From contig CALCUD010000087.1 of NCBI GenBank assembly GCA_937906775.1, positions 1 to 32,715 on the forward strand: a stretch of DNA of 32,715 bases, given 5' to 3'. Positions 15,257 to 21,952 of the stretch are shown here, piece by piece; position 1 is the stretch's first letter, and each line of letters begins with the position of its first letter. A model generated the notes under the pieces. The model did no database searches and was not told the DNA's origin. It saw only the letters and a list, made by a program, of their open reading frames with translations. The DNA comes from an uncultured Clostridia bacterium (GTDB lineage Bacteria; Bacillota; Clostridia; Christensenellales; Aristaeellaceae). A program made the position numbers and the translations under genes.

Positions 15257-15649
15257 TCAGAAACGGATTTCCTTCGGTGCTTCCCCAAAGGAGCTGACGG
15301 TCGCGACCGCATCCTCAAAATACAGAACTTCTGTATTTCCGTCATCTTCGCTGTACATTCCGCGAAGATTCGGATATTCGTCGAGCATATGCTTTTTCGC
15401 TTCACGTCGTTCGTCCGGGATCAGTTTTCCGGCAATCCGGATCCATTTGCCGTCCTTGAACGCGCAGATCTCAGCCTTCGGATTTGCGTGCAGCTGTTTG
15501 GACACAGGTTTGACCTTTCCCGTCTGGATATATAGTTTCCCCTCAAAAACAGCAATGGTCCCGAAAGGTCTCACCCGGGGCTGATCTCCCTCCGTTGTCG
15601 CCAGATAATAAGTTCCGGCGCTCTTCAGAAATTCATAGACTTCCTGCAT
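15257..15649 (-). CDS. Pyridoxamine 5'-phosphate oxidase-like flavin/F420-type protein
   Basis: 130 residues from the ATG at 15649, chosen for AGGGAGG 7 nt upstream. It is a small split-barrel protein of the PNPOx-like superfamily: TYYLATTEGDQPRVRPFGTI is the first beta hairpin, and KLYIQTGKVKPVSKQLHANPKAEICAF is the flavin-binding segment. Short members of this family bind FMN or another flavin and act as reductases or in stress responses. The true substrate is unknown, and there is no reason to call it PdxH. Confidence 0.8.
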   Translation of the reverse strand: MQEVYEFLKSAGTYYLATTEGDQPRVRPFGTIAVFEGKLYIQTGKVKPVSKQLHANPKAEICAFKDGKWIRIAGKLIPDERREAKKHMLDEYPNLRGMYSEDDGNTEVLYFEDAVATVSSFGEAPKEIRF

Positions 15650-15715
15650 TTGATATCCTCCCTTTATCATATCATCGATTTATCCTCTTCATTGACAACC
15701 GGTATTGATCCTGAA

Positions 15716-16250
15716 TCATCTGTCTTTCGGTATATCGATCCAGTATCTGCGGATAGGTTCGTCATCGTAATCAACTGTAACGACATTCTCCAGTACGCCA
15801 CCGCATTTTTCCACGGTCTTCCAGGAGCCGGTATTGCTGTCGTGGACACCGATCAAAACTTTGTATATCAGTTTTTCCCTTGCCTGTTCCAACATGAGCC
15901 GGAGCATCTCCGTCGCGTAGCCTTTCTGTCTTTCACAGAGACGTACTCCGTATCCGATATACCCCCATGTCCGGTAGCCATCATGATGATGCCGTAAGCT
16001 TGTAGCCCCGATCAATCTGTCATTTCCATCGATCACGAAAAATGATGTAGTGGAACAGAATTTTTTAAGCCACGATCCCGTTTTCGCAATTGTCAAGCAT
16101 TTGAATAAACTTCGCGAATTCTTCCATGGATTCAAACGGCTCATTCAGAAACCACGGCGCAATCTGCGTACCGCTTTCGCGCCATTTATCCATTATTTCA
16201 TTGTATTGCTCATAATAGACCAGATCCGGTTTTACCAAATAGAATTTCAT
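15716..16250 (-). pseudogene. GNAT-family N-acetyltransferase gene split by a single-base frameshift
   Basis: The first part, from the ATG at 16250 (GGAGGG upstream), encodes MKFYLVKPDLVYYEQYNEIM to EFAKFIQMLDNCENG, then hits a stop at 16065. The rest of a GNAT fold continues in another frame: FFVIDGNDRLIGATSLRH, the acetyl-CoA loop GVRLCERQKGYATEMLRLML, and IGVHDSNTGSWKTVEKCGG. Removing one base from the G run at 16077-16079 (CCC on the plus strand) would join them as NCENG-SWLKKFCSTTS and give a normal protein of about 177 residues. Either the gene is broken, or there is a sequencing or assembly error, or expression needs frameshifting. Similar intact proteins acetylate small amines or protein N-termini. 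Confidence 0.8.
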
Positions 16251-16285
16251 AAACTTTCCCTCCGGGAATCCGGTGCGTTTCCTGC

Positions 16286-16319
16286 AAAACAGCCCCGCAG
16301 AGAGAATCTGCAGGGCTGA
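16286..16319 (-). terminator. Intrinsic terminator downstream of lysS
   Basis: On the minus strand CAGCCCTGCAGA pairs with TCTGCGGGGCTG (one mismatch, short loop), followed by TTTT. It lies about 120 nt past the lysS stop codon and just after the paired element at 16322-16407. Confidence 0.75.
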
Positions 16320-16321
16320 AT

Positions 16322-16407
16322 AATCAATCGCGCATTTATTTTTGCACGTTTTGCCCACTCCGGGATCATGCTGGCACACGGATCGGCATATTGGCATACG
16401 ATTGATT
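16322..16407 (-). ncRNA. Stem-closed element between lysS and its terminator; possible 3'-UTR RNA
   Basis: AATCAATCG (16322-16330) and CGATTGATT (16399-16407) are perfect 9-bp inverted repeats 68 nt apart, and a terminator hairpin follows at once on the minus strand. A closed domain plus terminator is the layout of many small or 3'-UTR-derived RNAs. No known family was recognised, it is not a tRNA, and no separate promoter is clear. Confidence 0.3.
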
Positions 16408-16435
16408 CGATTTCCGTGTGACCCTGCCCGTTCGG

Positions 16436-18445
16436 TTAATAAAGCTTTGCACCTGCCGGAATATGATTATCAACCATCAGAAGATGGAGTTCCTCGTCTT
16501 CACCGCGCTTGTTGATTGCGGAGAGAAGCATACCGCAGGAGTCAATGCCCATCATCGGTCTTGGAGGCAGGTTCGTGATAGCAATCAGGGTCTTGCCAAC
16601 CAGCTCTTCAGGTTCATAAAAAGCATGAATACCGCTTAAAATCGTTCTGTTTACGCCTGTTCCATCGTCCAAAGTGAACCGAAGGAGCTTCTTGGACTTC
16701 TCTACAGCATCACAGGCAACAACCTTAACCGCACGGAAATCAGACTTGGAGAAGGTCTCAAAATCAACAAAATCCTCAAACATGGGCTCGATTACTACAT
16801 TGGAGAAATCGATTTTTTCCTCAGCTGCGGCTCCGGCGTCCTGCATAGCCTTGCACTTTTCCTGTGACGGACAGGTATCGCAGGCGCACTCAAAAGCGTC
16901 TTCCTGTGCAGGTTTATTCGACTCTTCAGGAACCTTCCCGGTGTCCTTTTGTGCATCCAGGGACTTCATTGTCGGGAACAAAAGTACATCGCGGATAGCC
17001 GCAGAATCCGTCAGCAGCATGCACATCCGGTCGATTCCGTAGCCGATGCCGCCCGTGGGGGGCATGCCAATCTCCAGCGCGTTCAGGAAATCCTCATCGG
17101 TGTGGTTGGCTTCCTCATCGCCGGCTTCAGCCAGTGCGTCCTGTGCTTTAAAGCGCTCGCGCTGATCGATCGGATCGTTCAGCTCGGAATACGCATTCGC
17201 CATCTCCCAGCCATTCATGAAGAATTCAAAACGTTCAACATAGTCGGGATCTTCAGGCTTGCGCTTGGTCAGGGGGCTGATCTCGACCGGATGATCCATC
17301 ACAAATGTCGGTTGGATCAGATGTTCCTCAACAAAAGTTTCAAAGAACAGATTGAGGATATCACCCTTCTTATGATGATCTTCATATTCTACGTGATGCG
17401 CGTCCGCGGCGGCACGGGCCTCTTCCAGTGTGCGGATCTGATCAAAGTCGACGCCGGAATATTGTTTTACCGCGTCTTTCATGGTCACGCGGGCAAAAGG
17501 TTTCCCGAGGTCCATCTCCACGCCGTTATAAATGATCGTAGTCGTTCCGAGAACTTCCTGAGCCACATAACGGTACATGTTTTCAGTCAGGTCCATCATG
17601 CCGTGGTAGTCGGTATAAGCCTGATACAGTTCCATCAGGGTGAATTCGGGATTATGCCGGGTATCCAGACCCTCGTTGCGGAAGACGCGGCCGATCTCAT
17701 AGACGCGTTCCAGTCCGCCGACGATCAGGCGTTTCAGATAAAGTTCCAGACTGATACGTAGCCGGAAATCCTCGTCCAGAGCGTTGAAGTGGGTCTCAAA
17801 CGGACGGGCTGCCGCGCCGCCGGCGTTGGCCACCAGCATGGGGGTTTCAACCTCCATAAAGCCCTGCGCATCCAGAAAACGGCGGATCGTGCTGATGATC
17901 CGGGAACGCTTGACAAACGTATCCTTGCTTTCCGGATTCATGATCAAATCGGTATAACGCTGGCGGTAGCGCAGATCAACATTGGTCAGTCCATGGAATT
18001 TTTCGGGCAGGGGTTTCAGGCTTTTGGACAGCAAAGTAAAGCTGATCGCATGAATGGAGATCTCACCTGTCTTGGTCTGGAACACGGTTCCTTTTACGCC
18101 GACCAGATCGCCGATATCGTCTTTCTTGAATTCCGCATAGGATTCTTCGCCGATAGCGTCACGGGCCACATAGATCTGGATCATTCCGGGCAGATCCTGC
18201 ACATGACAGAAGGAAGCCTTCCCCATGATACGTTTGGACATCAGGCGGCCGGCGATACTGACCTCTTTGCCTTCAAGTTCCGTAAAATTGTTCCGGATAT
18301 CCTCGCTGTGGTGTGTAACTTCATATTTGGTAATCTGATAGGGATCCTTCCCCGCTTCCTGAAGCGAACGAAGTTTGTCGCGGCGGATCTGTTCCTGTTC
18401 GCTGAGGGAAACGGTACCGGAGATGTTTTCAGCCATGTTGTCCAT
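16436..18445 (-). CDS. lysS: Lysyl-tRNA synthetase (class II) with a C-terminal Trbp111/EMAP-II-type tRNA-binding domain
   Basis: 669 residues; ordinary bacterial LysRS is about 490-510. The anticodon-binding OB fold is at about 50-160. The class II core follows, with motif 2 FRNEGLDTRHNPEFTLMELY and motif 3 GIGYGIDRMCMLLTD. A linker with a cysteine cluster comes next (Cys520, 522, 525 and 531 in CACDTCPSQEKC). Residues 561-669 form a second OB fold matching the C-terminal domain of MetRS and the stand-alone Trbp111/CsaA: KSKKLLRFTLDDG, RTILSGI, EPEELVGK, NLPPRPMMGIDSCGMLLSA. The added domain should raise tRNA affinity; the cysteines may bind a metal (inference). The gene follows greA by 12 nt and shares its transcript. 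Confidence 0.95.
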   Translation of the reverse strand: MDNMAENISGTVSLSEQEQIRRDKLRSLQEAGKDPYQITKYEVTHHSEDIRNNFTELEGKEVSIAGRLMSKRIMGKASFCHVQDLPGMIQIYVARDAIGEESYAEFKKDDIGDLVGVKGTVFQTKTGEISIHAISFTLLSKSLKPLPEKFHGLTNVDLRYRQRYTDLIMNPESKDTFVKRSRIISTIRRFLDAQGFMEVETPMLVANAGGAAARPFETHFNALDEDFRLRISLELYLKRLIVGGLERVYEIGRVFRNEGLDTRHNPEFTLMELYQAYTDYHGMMDLTENMYRYVAQEVLGTTTIIYNGVEMDLGKPFARVTMKDAVKQYSGVDFDQIRTLEEARAAADAHHVEYEDHHKKGDILNLFFETFVEEHLIQPTFVMDHPVEISPLTKRKPEDPDYVERFEFFMNGWEMANAYSELNDPIDQRERFKAQDALAEAGDEEANHTDEDFLNALEIGMPPTGGIGYGIDRMCMLLTDSAAIRDVLLFPTMKSLDAQKDTGKVPEESNKPAQEDAFECACDTCPSQEKCKAMQDAGAAAEEKIDFSNVVIEPMFEDFVDFETFSKSDFRAVKVVACDAVEKSKKLLRFTLDDGTGVNRTILSGIHAFYEPEELVGKTLIAITNLPPRPMMGIDSCGMLLSAINKRGEDEELHLLMVDNHIPAGAKLY

Positions 18446-18457
18446 CCTGCCTTTTCA

Positions 18458-18940
18458 TTACATCTTCTTGATGGAGAGAACCTTGTAACGGATTGTTCCG
18501 TCAGGGATCGCGATCGTCACGGACTGATTGCGCTTGGCGCCCATCAAACCTGCGCCAACGGGACTTTCGTTGGAAATCTTGTCAGCATAGGGATCCGCTT
18601 CATTAGCGCCGACGATCGCGTATTCGTAGGTTTCCCCGTCGTCAAGATCCTTGACCTTAACGATGGTTCCGATAGAAACGCGTTCCGTTGTGATTTCATC
18701 ATCCGCGACAACGGTGGCTGTGCGGATCGTCGCCTGCAGGCGGGTGATTTCCTCTTCGACCTTGGCCTGTTCTTTTTTCGCCTCGTCGTATTCAGCATTT
18801 TCACTCAGGTCGCCGAAGCCGCGGGCCACTGCGATCTGCTCGCTGATTTCGTTCCGACGGACGGAGATCAGATAGTCCAACTGCTCTTCAAGTTTCTTCA
18901 GACCGCTTTCGGTAAGGATTGTTCCTTTTTCTTCTGCCAT
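18458..18940 (-). CDS. greA: Transcription elongation factor GreA
   Basis: 160 residues from the ATG at 18940 (AAAGGAG 7 nt upstream); the frame extends 10 codons further, into the leader hairpin. The N-terminal coiled-coil has the acidic tip GDLSENAEYDEAK that reaches into RNA polymerase and stimulates cleavage of backtracked RNA. The C-terminal FKBP-like domain includes SIGTIVKVKDLDDGETYEYAIVG and SPVGAGLMGAKRNQSVTI. It lies upstream of lysS with 12 nt between, a pairing common in Firmicutes. It has a full-consensus promoter and a prominent hairpin in its leader. Confidence 0.97.
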   Translation of the reverse strand: MAEEKGTILTESGLKKLEEQLDYLISVRRNEISEQIAVARGFGDLSENAEYDEAKKEQAKVEEEITRLQATIRTATVVADDEITTERVSIGTIVKVKDLDDGETYEYAIVGANEADPYADKISNESPVGAGLMGAKRNQSVTIAIPDGTIRYKVLSIKKM

Positions 18941-18963
18941 GGTAAAGGCTCCTTTCATAACAA

Positions 18964-19002
18964 GACGCACCCTGAATATCGTTTTCGTCTTCAGGGTGCG
19001 TC
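18964..19002 (-). promoter_or_regulatory. 13-bp stem-loop in the greA leader
   Basis: A perfect 13-bp inverted repeat (GACGCACCCTGAA with TTCAGGGTGCGTC, 13-nt loop) lies between the greA promoter and its ribosome binding site. On the minus strand it is followed by CTTGTTATG, a poor T run, so it is at most a weak terminator. It could be an attenuator or a stability element. Confidence 0.6.
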
Positions 19003-19024
19003 CCCATTGCTTCCGGACATGGGA

Positions 19025-19053
19025 ATTATATATGGTTCACCCTTGATTGTCAA
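19025..19053 (-). promoter_or_regulatory. Full-consensus promoter of greA-lysS
   Basis: On the minus strand TTGACA (19053-19048), a 17-nt spacer and TATAAT (19030-19025). Both hexamers and the spacing are perfect, so strong constitutive transcription is expected. It starts 16 nt past the metI stop codon, and no terminator separates metI from it. Confidence 0.9.
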
Positions 19054-19069
19054 CGACTCCGCCCGTTTC

Positions 19070-19780
19070 TTATTTGTTCTTCAGGCGTTTGTCGCACTTC
19101 CTGGCCAGCCAGGTTCCGAATGTTTGCAGGATCTGGGTGATGACCACCAGTACGATCACAGCCAGATACAGAATGGCATACCGGTATCTCTGGTATCCGT
19201 ATGCCAGCGCAAGCTTACCGAGGCCACCGCCGCCGACAGCGCCGGACATGGCGGTATAACCCATAATCGTTGTGATCGCCAGCGTAAAATTGGTAATGAG
19301 ACTCGGAACGCTTTCCGGAAGCATCACACGGAAGACGATCTGCCAGGGGGTGGCGCCCATGGATTGTGCCGTTTCAATGATGTTGGGATTGATCTCACGG
19401 AGACTGCTTTCCACCAGGCGCGCGATAAACGGGAACGCCGCCACCGTAAGCGGCACGACAGAAGCCAGAGTGCCGACGGAAGTCCCGACAATGACCCGGG
19501 TCAGCGGGATGATCATCACCATCAGGATAATAAACGGAACCGACCGGAGCAGATTGATCAGAATATTCAGAAAGCTCATCAGCGGACGCGGCAGCGGGCG
19601 GACGCCCTTTTGCTCCCCCGTGACCAGCAGTACACCCAGCGGCAGACCGATCAGGATGGCAAGGAAAGTAGCCAGCAATGTGGAATATAGTGTTTCCCAT
19701 ATGGCAAAGGGGAATTCTTTCTGCAGGCACTCCCAGGCTTCCTGCAGCCGTTCCGGCGTAAAAGCATTGGCGAAATTCAT
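19070..19780 (-). CDS. metI: Methionine ABC transporter permease MetI
   Basis: 236 residues with five to six membrane segments, normal for MetI. It starts with a short amphipathic region and ETLYSTLLATFLAILIGLPLGVLLV. The coupling helix that contacts MetN is SLREINPNIIETAQSMGATPWQIVFRV (EAA-type loop), followed by the typical MGYTAMSGAVGGGGLGKLA segment. It forms the channel of the MetNIQ importer for methionine. Its ATG overlaps the metN stop codon by 4 nt, indicating translational coupling. No terminator is visible after it, so read-through into greA-lysS is possible. Confidence 0.95.
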   Translation of the reverse strand: MNFANAFTPERLQEAWECLQKEFPFAIWETLYSTLLATFLAILIGLPLGVLLVTGEQKGVRPLPRPLMSFLNILINLLRSVPFIILMVMIIPLTRVIVGTSVGTLASVVPLTVAAFPFIARLVESSLREINPNIIETAQSMGATPWQIVFRVMLPESVPSLITNFTLAITTIMGYTAMSGAVGGGGLGKLALAYGYQRYRYAILYLAVIVLVVITQILQTFGTWLARKCDKRLKNK

Positions 19781-20805
19781 GCCTGCACCTCCTTCGCGGC
19801 ATATTCAGCCTCGACCTGAACCGTGATATCCGGGATCTTGGACAGATAGGAAACGGCTCTGGCCAGATCCTCGGGTGTTCCGGGAATATCCAGCAGGATA
19901 TATCCGTAGGCGCGGTTCCCTACCGAACGGGTGGACGCTCCGAGAATGCTGGCAAGAATGCCGCAGTCGACAGCCATCTTCGCGATCAGGGGCTCCCGGG
20001 AAGCAAAGGCCCCGTTGAAGATCACACGGATCTTCTGGCCGCCGTCGGAAACCAGACTGACGCCGTCAGCCATTTCGGGATAGATCAGATTCCGGGTGGC
20101 GTTGGCCTTCGGGTTGGAGAAGACATCCGCCACATCTCCTTCTTCCACGACCTCGCCATTTTCCAGAATCGCGACCCGATTGCAGATTTCCTGAACAACG
20201 CTCATCTGATGCGTGATCACGATGACGGTGATCCCGAGCTTCCGATTGATATCCCGGATCAGTTCCAGAATCGCGTGCGTTGTTTTCGGATCCAGCGCGG
20301 AGGTTGCCTCATCGCACAGCAGTACCTCCGGTTCAGTGGCCAGTGCCCGCGCGATGGCGACGCGCTGCTGTTGTCCACCGGAAAGCTGAGCCGGATAGGA
20401 ATTGGCCTTGTCCGGCAGCCCGACCAGTTCCAACAGTTCCAAGGCCTTGGCTTCAGCCTTTTCGGAGGAAACGCCCGCCAGTTTCAGAGGAAGCATGATA
20501 TTCTTCAGGCATGTCCGCTGCATCAGCAGATTGAAGCCCTGAAAAATCATGGTGATCCTGCGCCGCATGGCGCGAAGCTCCTTCACACTCAACGTACCCA
20601 TATTGCGCCCGTTCAGGAGAACTTCCCCCTCGGTGGGTTTCTCAAGCATGTTGATACAGCGGACCAGCGTGCTTTTTCCGGCTCCGCTCATCCCGATGAT
20701 CCCGTAGATGTCCCCGTCGCAGACCGTCAGATTGATATGCTTCAGTGCGTCTACCGGGCCGTCGGAGGTAACAAAATTCTTGGAAAGGTTCCTCAGTTCA
20801 ATCAT
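19777..20805 (-). CDS. metN: Methionine ABC transporter ATP-binding protein MetN
   Basis: 342 residues from the ATG at 20805 (GGAGGGG 6 nt upstream); the frame stays open 20 codons further, through a promoter, so the longer form is rejected. The Walker A loop is GMSGAGKST (38-46), followed by the signature LSGGQQQRVAIARAL, Walker B VLLCDEATSALD and the switch His in VIVITHQM. The last 75-80 residues are a NIL domain (IRVIFNGAFASREPLIAKMA and following), which in E. coli MetN binds methionine and shuts the transporter down. It powers uptake through MetI. Although it lies directly after metQ, a terminator and a separate promoter stand between them. Confidence 0.95.
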   Translation of the reverse strand: MIELRNLSKNFVTSDGPVDALKHINLTVCDGDIYGIIGMSGAGKSTLVRCINMLEKPTEGEVLLNGRNMGTLSVKELRAMRRRITMIFQGFNLLMQRTCLKNIMLPLKLAGVSSEKAEAKALELLELVGLPDKANSYPAQLSGGQQQRVAIARALATEPEVLLCDEATSALDPKTTHAILELIRDINRKLGITVIVITHQMSVVQEICNRVAILENGEVVEEGDVADVFSNPKANATRNLIYPEMADGVSLVSDGGQKIRVIFNGAFASREPLIAKMAVDCGILASILGASTRSVGNRAYGYILLDIPGTPEDLARAVSYLSKIPDITVQVEAEYAAKEVQA

Positions 20806-20836
20806 GAAAGCCCCTCCGGTAGCAGTATTACAGAAT

Positions 20837-20865
20837 ATTATACTCCGCAAGCAGCGAAAGCGCAA
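20837..20865 (-). promoter_or_regulatory. Internal promoter candidate for metN-metI
   Basis: On the minus strand TTGCGC (20865-20860), a 17-nt spacer and a perfect TATAAT (20842-20837) lie 31 nt before the metN ATG and just after the metQ terminator. The -35 box is weak (3/6). Confidence 0.6.
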
Positions 20866-20867
20866 CG

Positions 20868-20890
20868 AAAAAAGCCGCCCGAAGGCGGCT
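20868..20890 (-). terminator. Strong intrinsic terminator between metQ and metN
   Basis: On the minus strand AGCCGCC-TTCG-GGCGGCT, a 7-bp GC-rich stem with a UUCG-type tetraloop, is followed by five to six T. It begins 16 nt after the metQ stop codon. It should cut most metQ transcripts before metN. Confidence 0.9.
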
Positions 20891-20905
20891 CAGGAATTCC
20901 CGGAA

Positions 20906-21736
20906 TCAGTCTACAAGTCCGAGCGCGGCCAGATCAGCCTGTTTTCCGGCATAGAGACCCATGGGTTCCACATGGACGCCGGCGATGCTGACGATGTTCG
21001 TTCCGTTCTGGGCATTGAAATCATCCTGATACGGGGTGTGAGCAAAGAAGTTGGCGAACACGTCTCCCGCGTCGACCATGGTGTTCGGGGTTACATAGTC
21101 ATCCACGACTGTAATTTCGAGGGTGATGTTCTTCGCGGCCAGGATTTCTTTGGCGATCTCCAGCACATAGGAATGAGGATCCAACGTGCAGGCGATCTTC
21201 AAGGTCGTACCGGCCAACGCTTCGTAGTCGACAGTCGCGTCATAGCCGTCGGTGGGAGTTTCCACAACGGAGATAGCGCCGTCCACATTGTCGAAGTAAG
21301 CAGCGACCTTGTCGCTCAGCACAGCGGCGGCCAGAGCCTTGGCGGCGTCGGTTTCTTCGTTGCCGGCGTTGACGCAAACGATGTTCACATAGGGGGATTC
21401 AGCATTCTCGTACAGCAGCGCAGCGGGCAGTTCGGCAGCCAGCGCGTAGTTGCCATTGATGATCGCGTAATCCACATCGGGAAGAACGTTGGGAACCATC
21501 GCGGCTTCGACTTCCTCGAAGCTGATGTTCAGGGGATTGTCGACAATGTCGGCCTTGGTGGCGGTGATGCCGGCGTCTTCTTTCAGGGTAATCAGTCCCT
21601 GCGCCTGCAGAAGAAGCAGCGCACGGCCTTCGTTGGTCGCGTCATTGGGAACGGCAATGGTGATTCCGTCAGCCAGCGCGGCGGCAGAAGCCAGAACCAG
21701 CAGGACAGCCAGGACTACACTCAGGATTTTTTTCAT
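20906..21736 (-). CDS. metQ: MetQ/NlpA-family methionine-binding protein with circularly permuted domain order and no lipobox
   Basis: 276 residues. Residues 1-22 are a Sec signal peptide ending ALA; no cysteine is available for lipid attachment, unlike ordinary MetQ lipoproteins. Residues 24-158 match what is normally the second half of MetQ: ITIAVPNDATNEGRALLLLQ, LITLKEDAG, VDNPLN, VDYAIINGNYALAA, ESPYVNIVCV. Residues 178-276 match the normal first half: LKIACTLDPHSYVLEIAKEI, VVDDYVTPNTMVDAGDVFAN, FFAHTPYQDDF, GVHVEPMGLY. The chain thus starts at the loop that usually reads SLxEL-DGAxIAIPND, and the old termini are joined by a linker of about 19 residues (159-177). The binding-cleft motifs of both lobes remain, so it is probably functional. 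It is preceded by a Met/Cys-rich leader peptide and an attenuator, and AAAGGAAG lies before the ATG. Confidence 0.9.
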   Translation of the reverse strand: MKKILSVVLAVLLVLASAAALADGITIAVPNDATNEGRALLLLQAQGLITLKEDAGITATKADIVDNPLNISFEEVEAAMVPNVLPDVDYAIINGNYALAAELPAALLYENAESPYVNIVCVNAGNEETDAAKALAAAVLSDKVAAYFDNVDGAISVVETPTDGYDATVDYEALAGTTLKIACTLDPHSYVLEIAKEILAAKNITLEITVVDDYVTPNTMVDAGDVFANFFAHTPYQDDFNAQNGTNIVSIAGVHVEPMGLYAGKQADLAALGLVD

Positions 21737-21775
21737 GATCGGATACTTCCTTTCTCAATCAGTTTTCCGGCTTCA

Positions 21776-21806
21776 GAAAAAGAGGAAGCCTGACGAGGCT
21801 TCCTCT
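21776..21806 (-). terminator. Attenuator-type terminator between leader peptide and metQ
   Basis: On the minus strand AGAGGAAGCC pairs with GGCTTCCTCT (10 bp, loop TCGTCA) and four to five T follow. It lies 38 nt after the leader peptide stop codon and 40 nt before the metQ ATG. CTTTTCG just after the leader stop (21838-21832) can pair with CGAAAGAG (21810-21803, one bulge), overlapping the first 4 nt of the terminator stem. That is a weak but well-placed candidate anti-terminator. Confidence 0.85.
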
Positions 21807-21844
21807 TTCGGTGGAGATTCAAAACTCCTGTCGAAAAGCGCTCA

Positions 21845-21919
21845 TCAGTCAGGTGTACGGCAAAGCATGCACATGCGGCACATGCACATCATTCGGGTCA
21901 TCTTGCCGTTCAGTTTCAT
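21845..21919 (-). CDS. Met/Cys-rich leader peptide (24 aa) of the metQ attenuator
   Basis: A 24-codon frame with an excellent ribosome binding site (AAAGGAG 8 nt before the ATG, with GGAGG just upstream). Seven of 24 residues are Met (1, 7, 10, 11, 13, 16, 18) and four are Cys (12, 14, 17, 20); residues 10-20 read MMCMCRMCMLC. It follows a promoter by about 27 nt and precedes an intrinsic terminator and then metQ. This is the classic layout of a leader peptide whose slow translation, when charged tRNA-Met or tRNA-Cys is scarce, prevents termination. The product itself need have no function. A metal-binding micropeptide is a less likely alternative. Confidence 0.8.
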   Translation of the reverse strand: MKLNGKMTRMMCMCRMCMLCRTPD

Positions 21920-21952
21920 GATACGCGCTCCTTTCCTCCGGATGTTGCGATG

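Noticed and set aside
16065..16250. Programmed ribosomal frameshift in the GNAT gene
   Set aside because: No slippery heptamer with a following pseudoknot is seen at the junction; the A6 run lies after the stop of the first frame. A simple one-base change is more economical.
16322..16407. tRNA gene downstream of lysS
   Set aside because: The paired arms suggested a tRNA-like stem, but no D-, anticodon- or T-arm consensus is present.
17789..19690. Long plus-strand open frame opposite lysS, greA and metI
   Set aside because: It runs across three well-supported minus-strand genes and intergenic sequence, shows no recognisable domain, and is explained by codon bias in the real genes.
21845..21919. 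Leader peptide as a copper- or metal-binding micropeptide
   Set aside because: MMCMCRMCMLC could bind metal. However, the promoter, terminator and adjacent methionine transporter fit attenuation better, and no metal-related gene is nearby.
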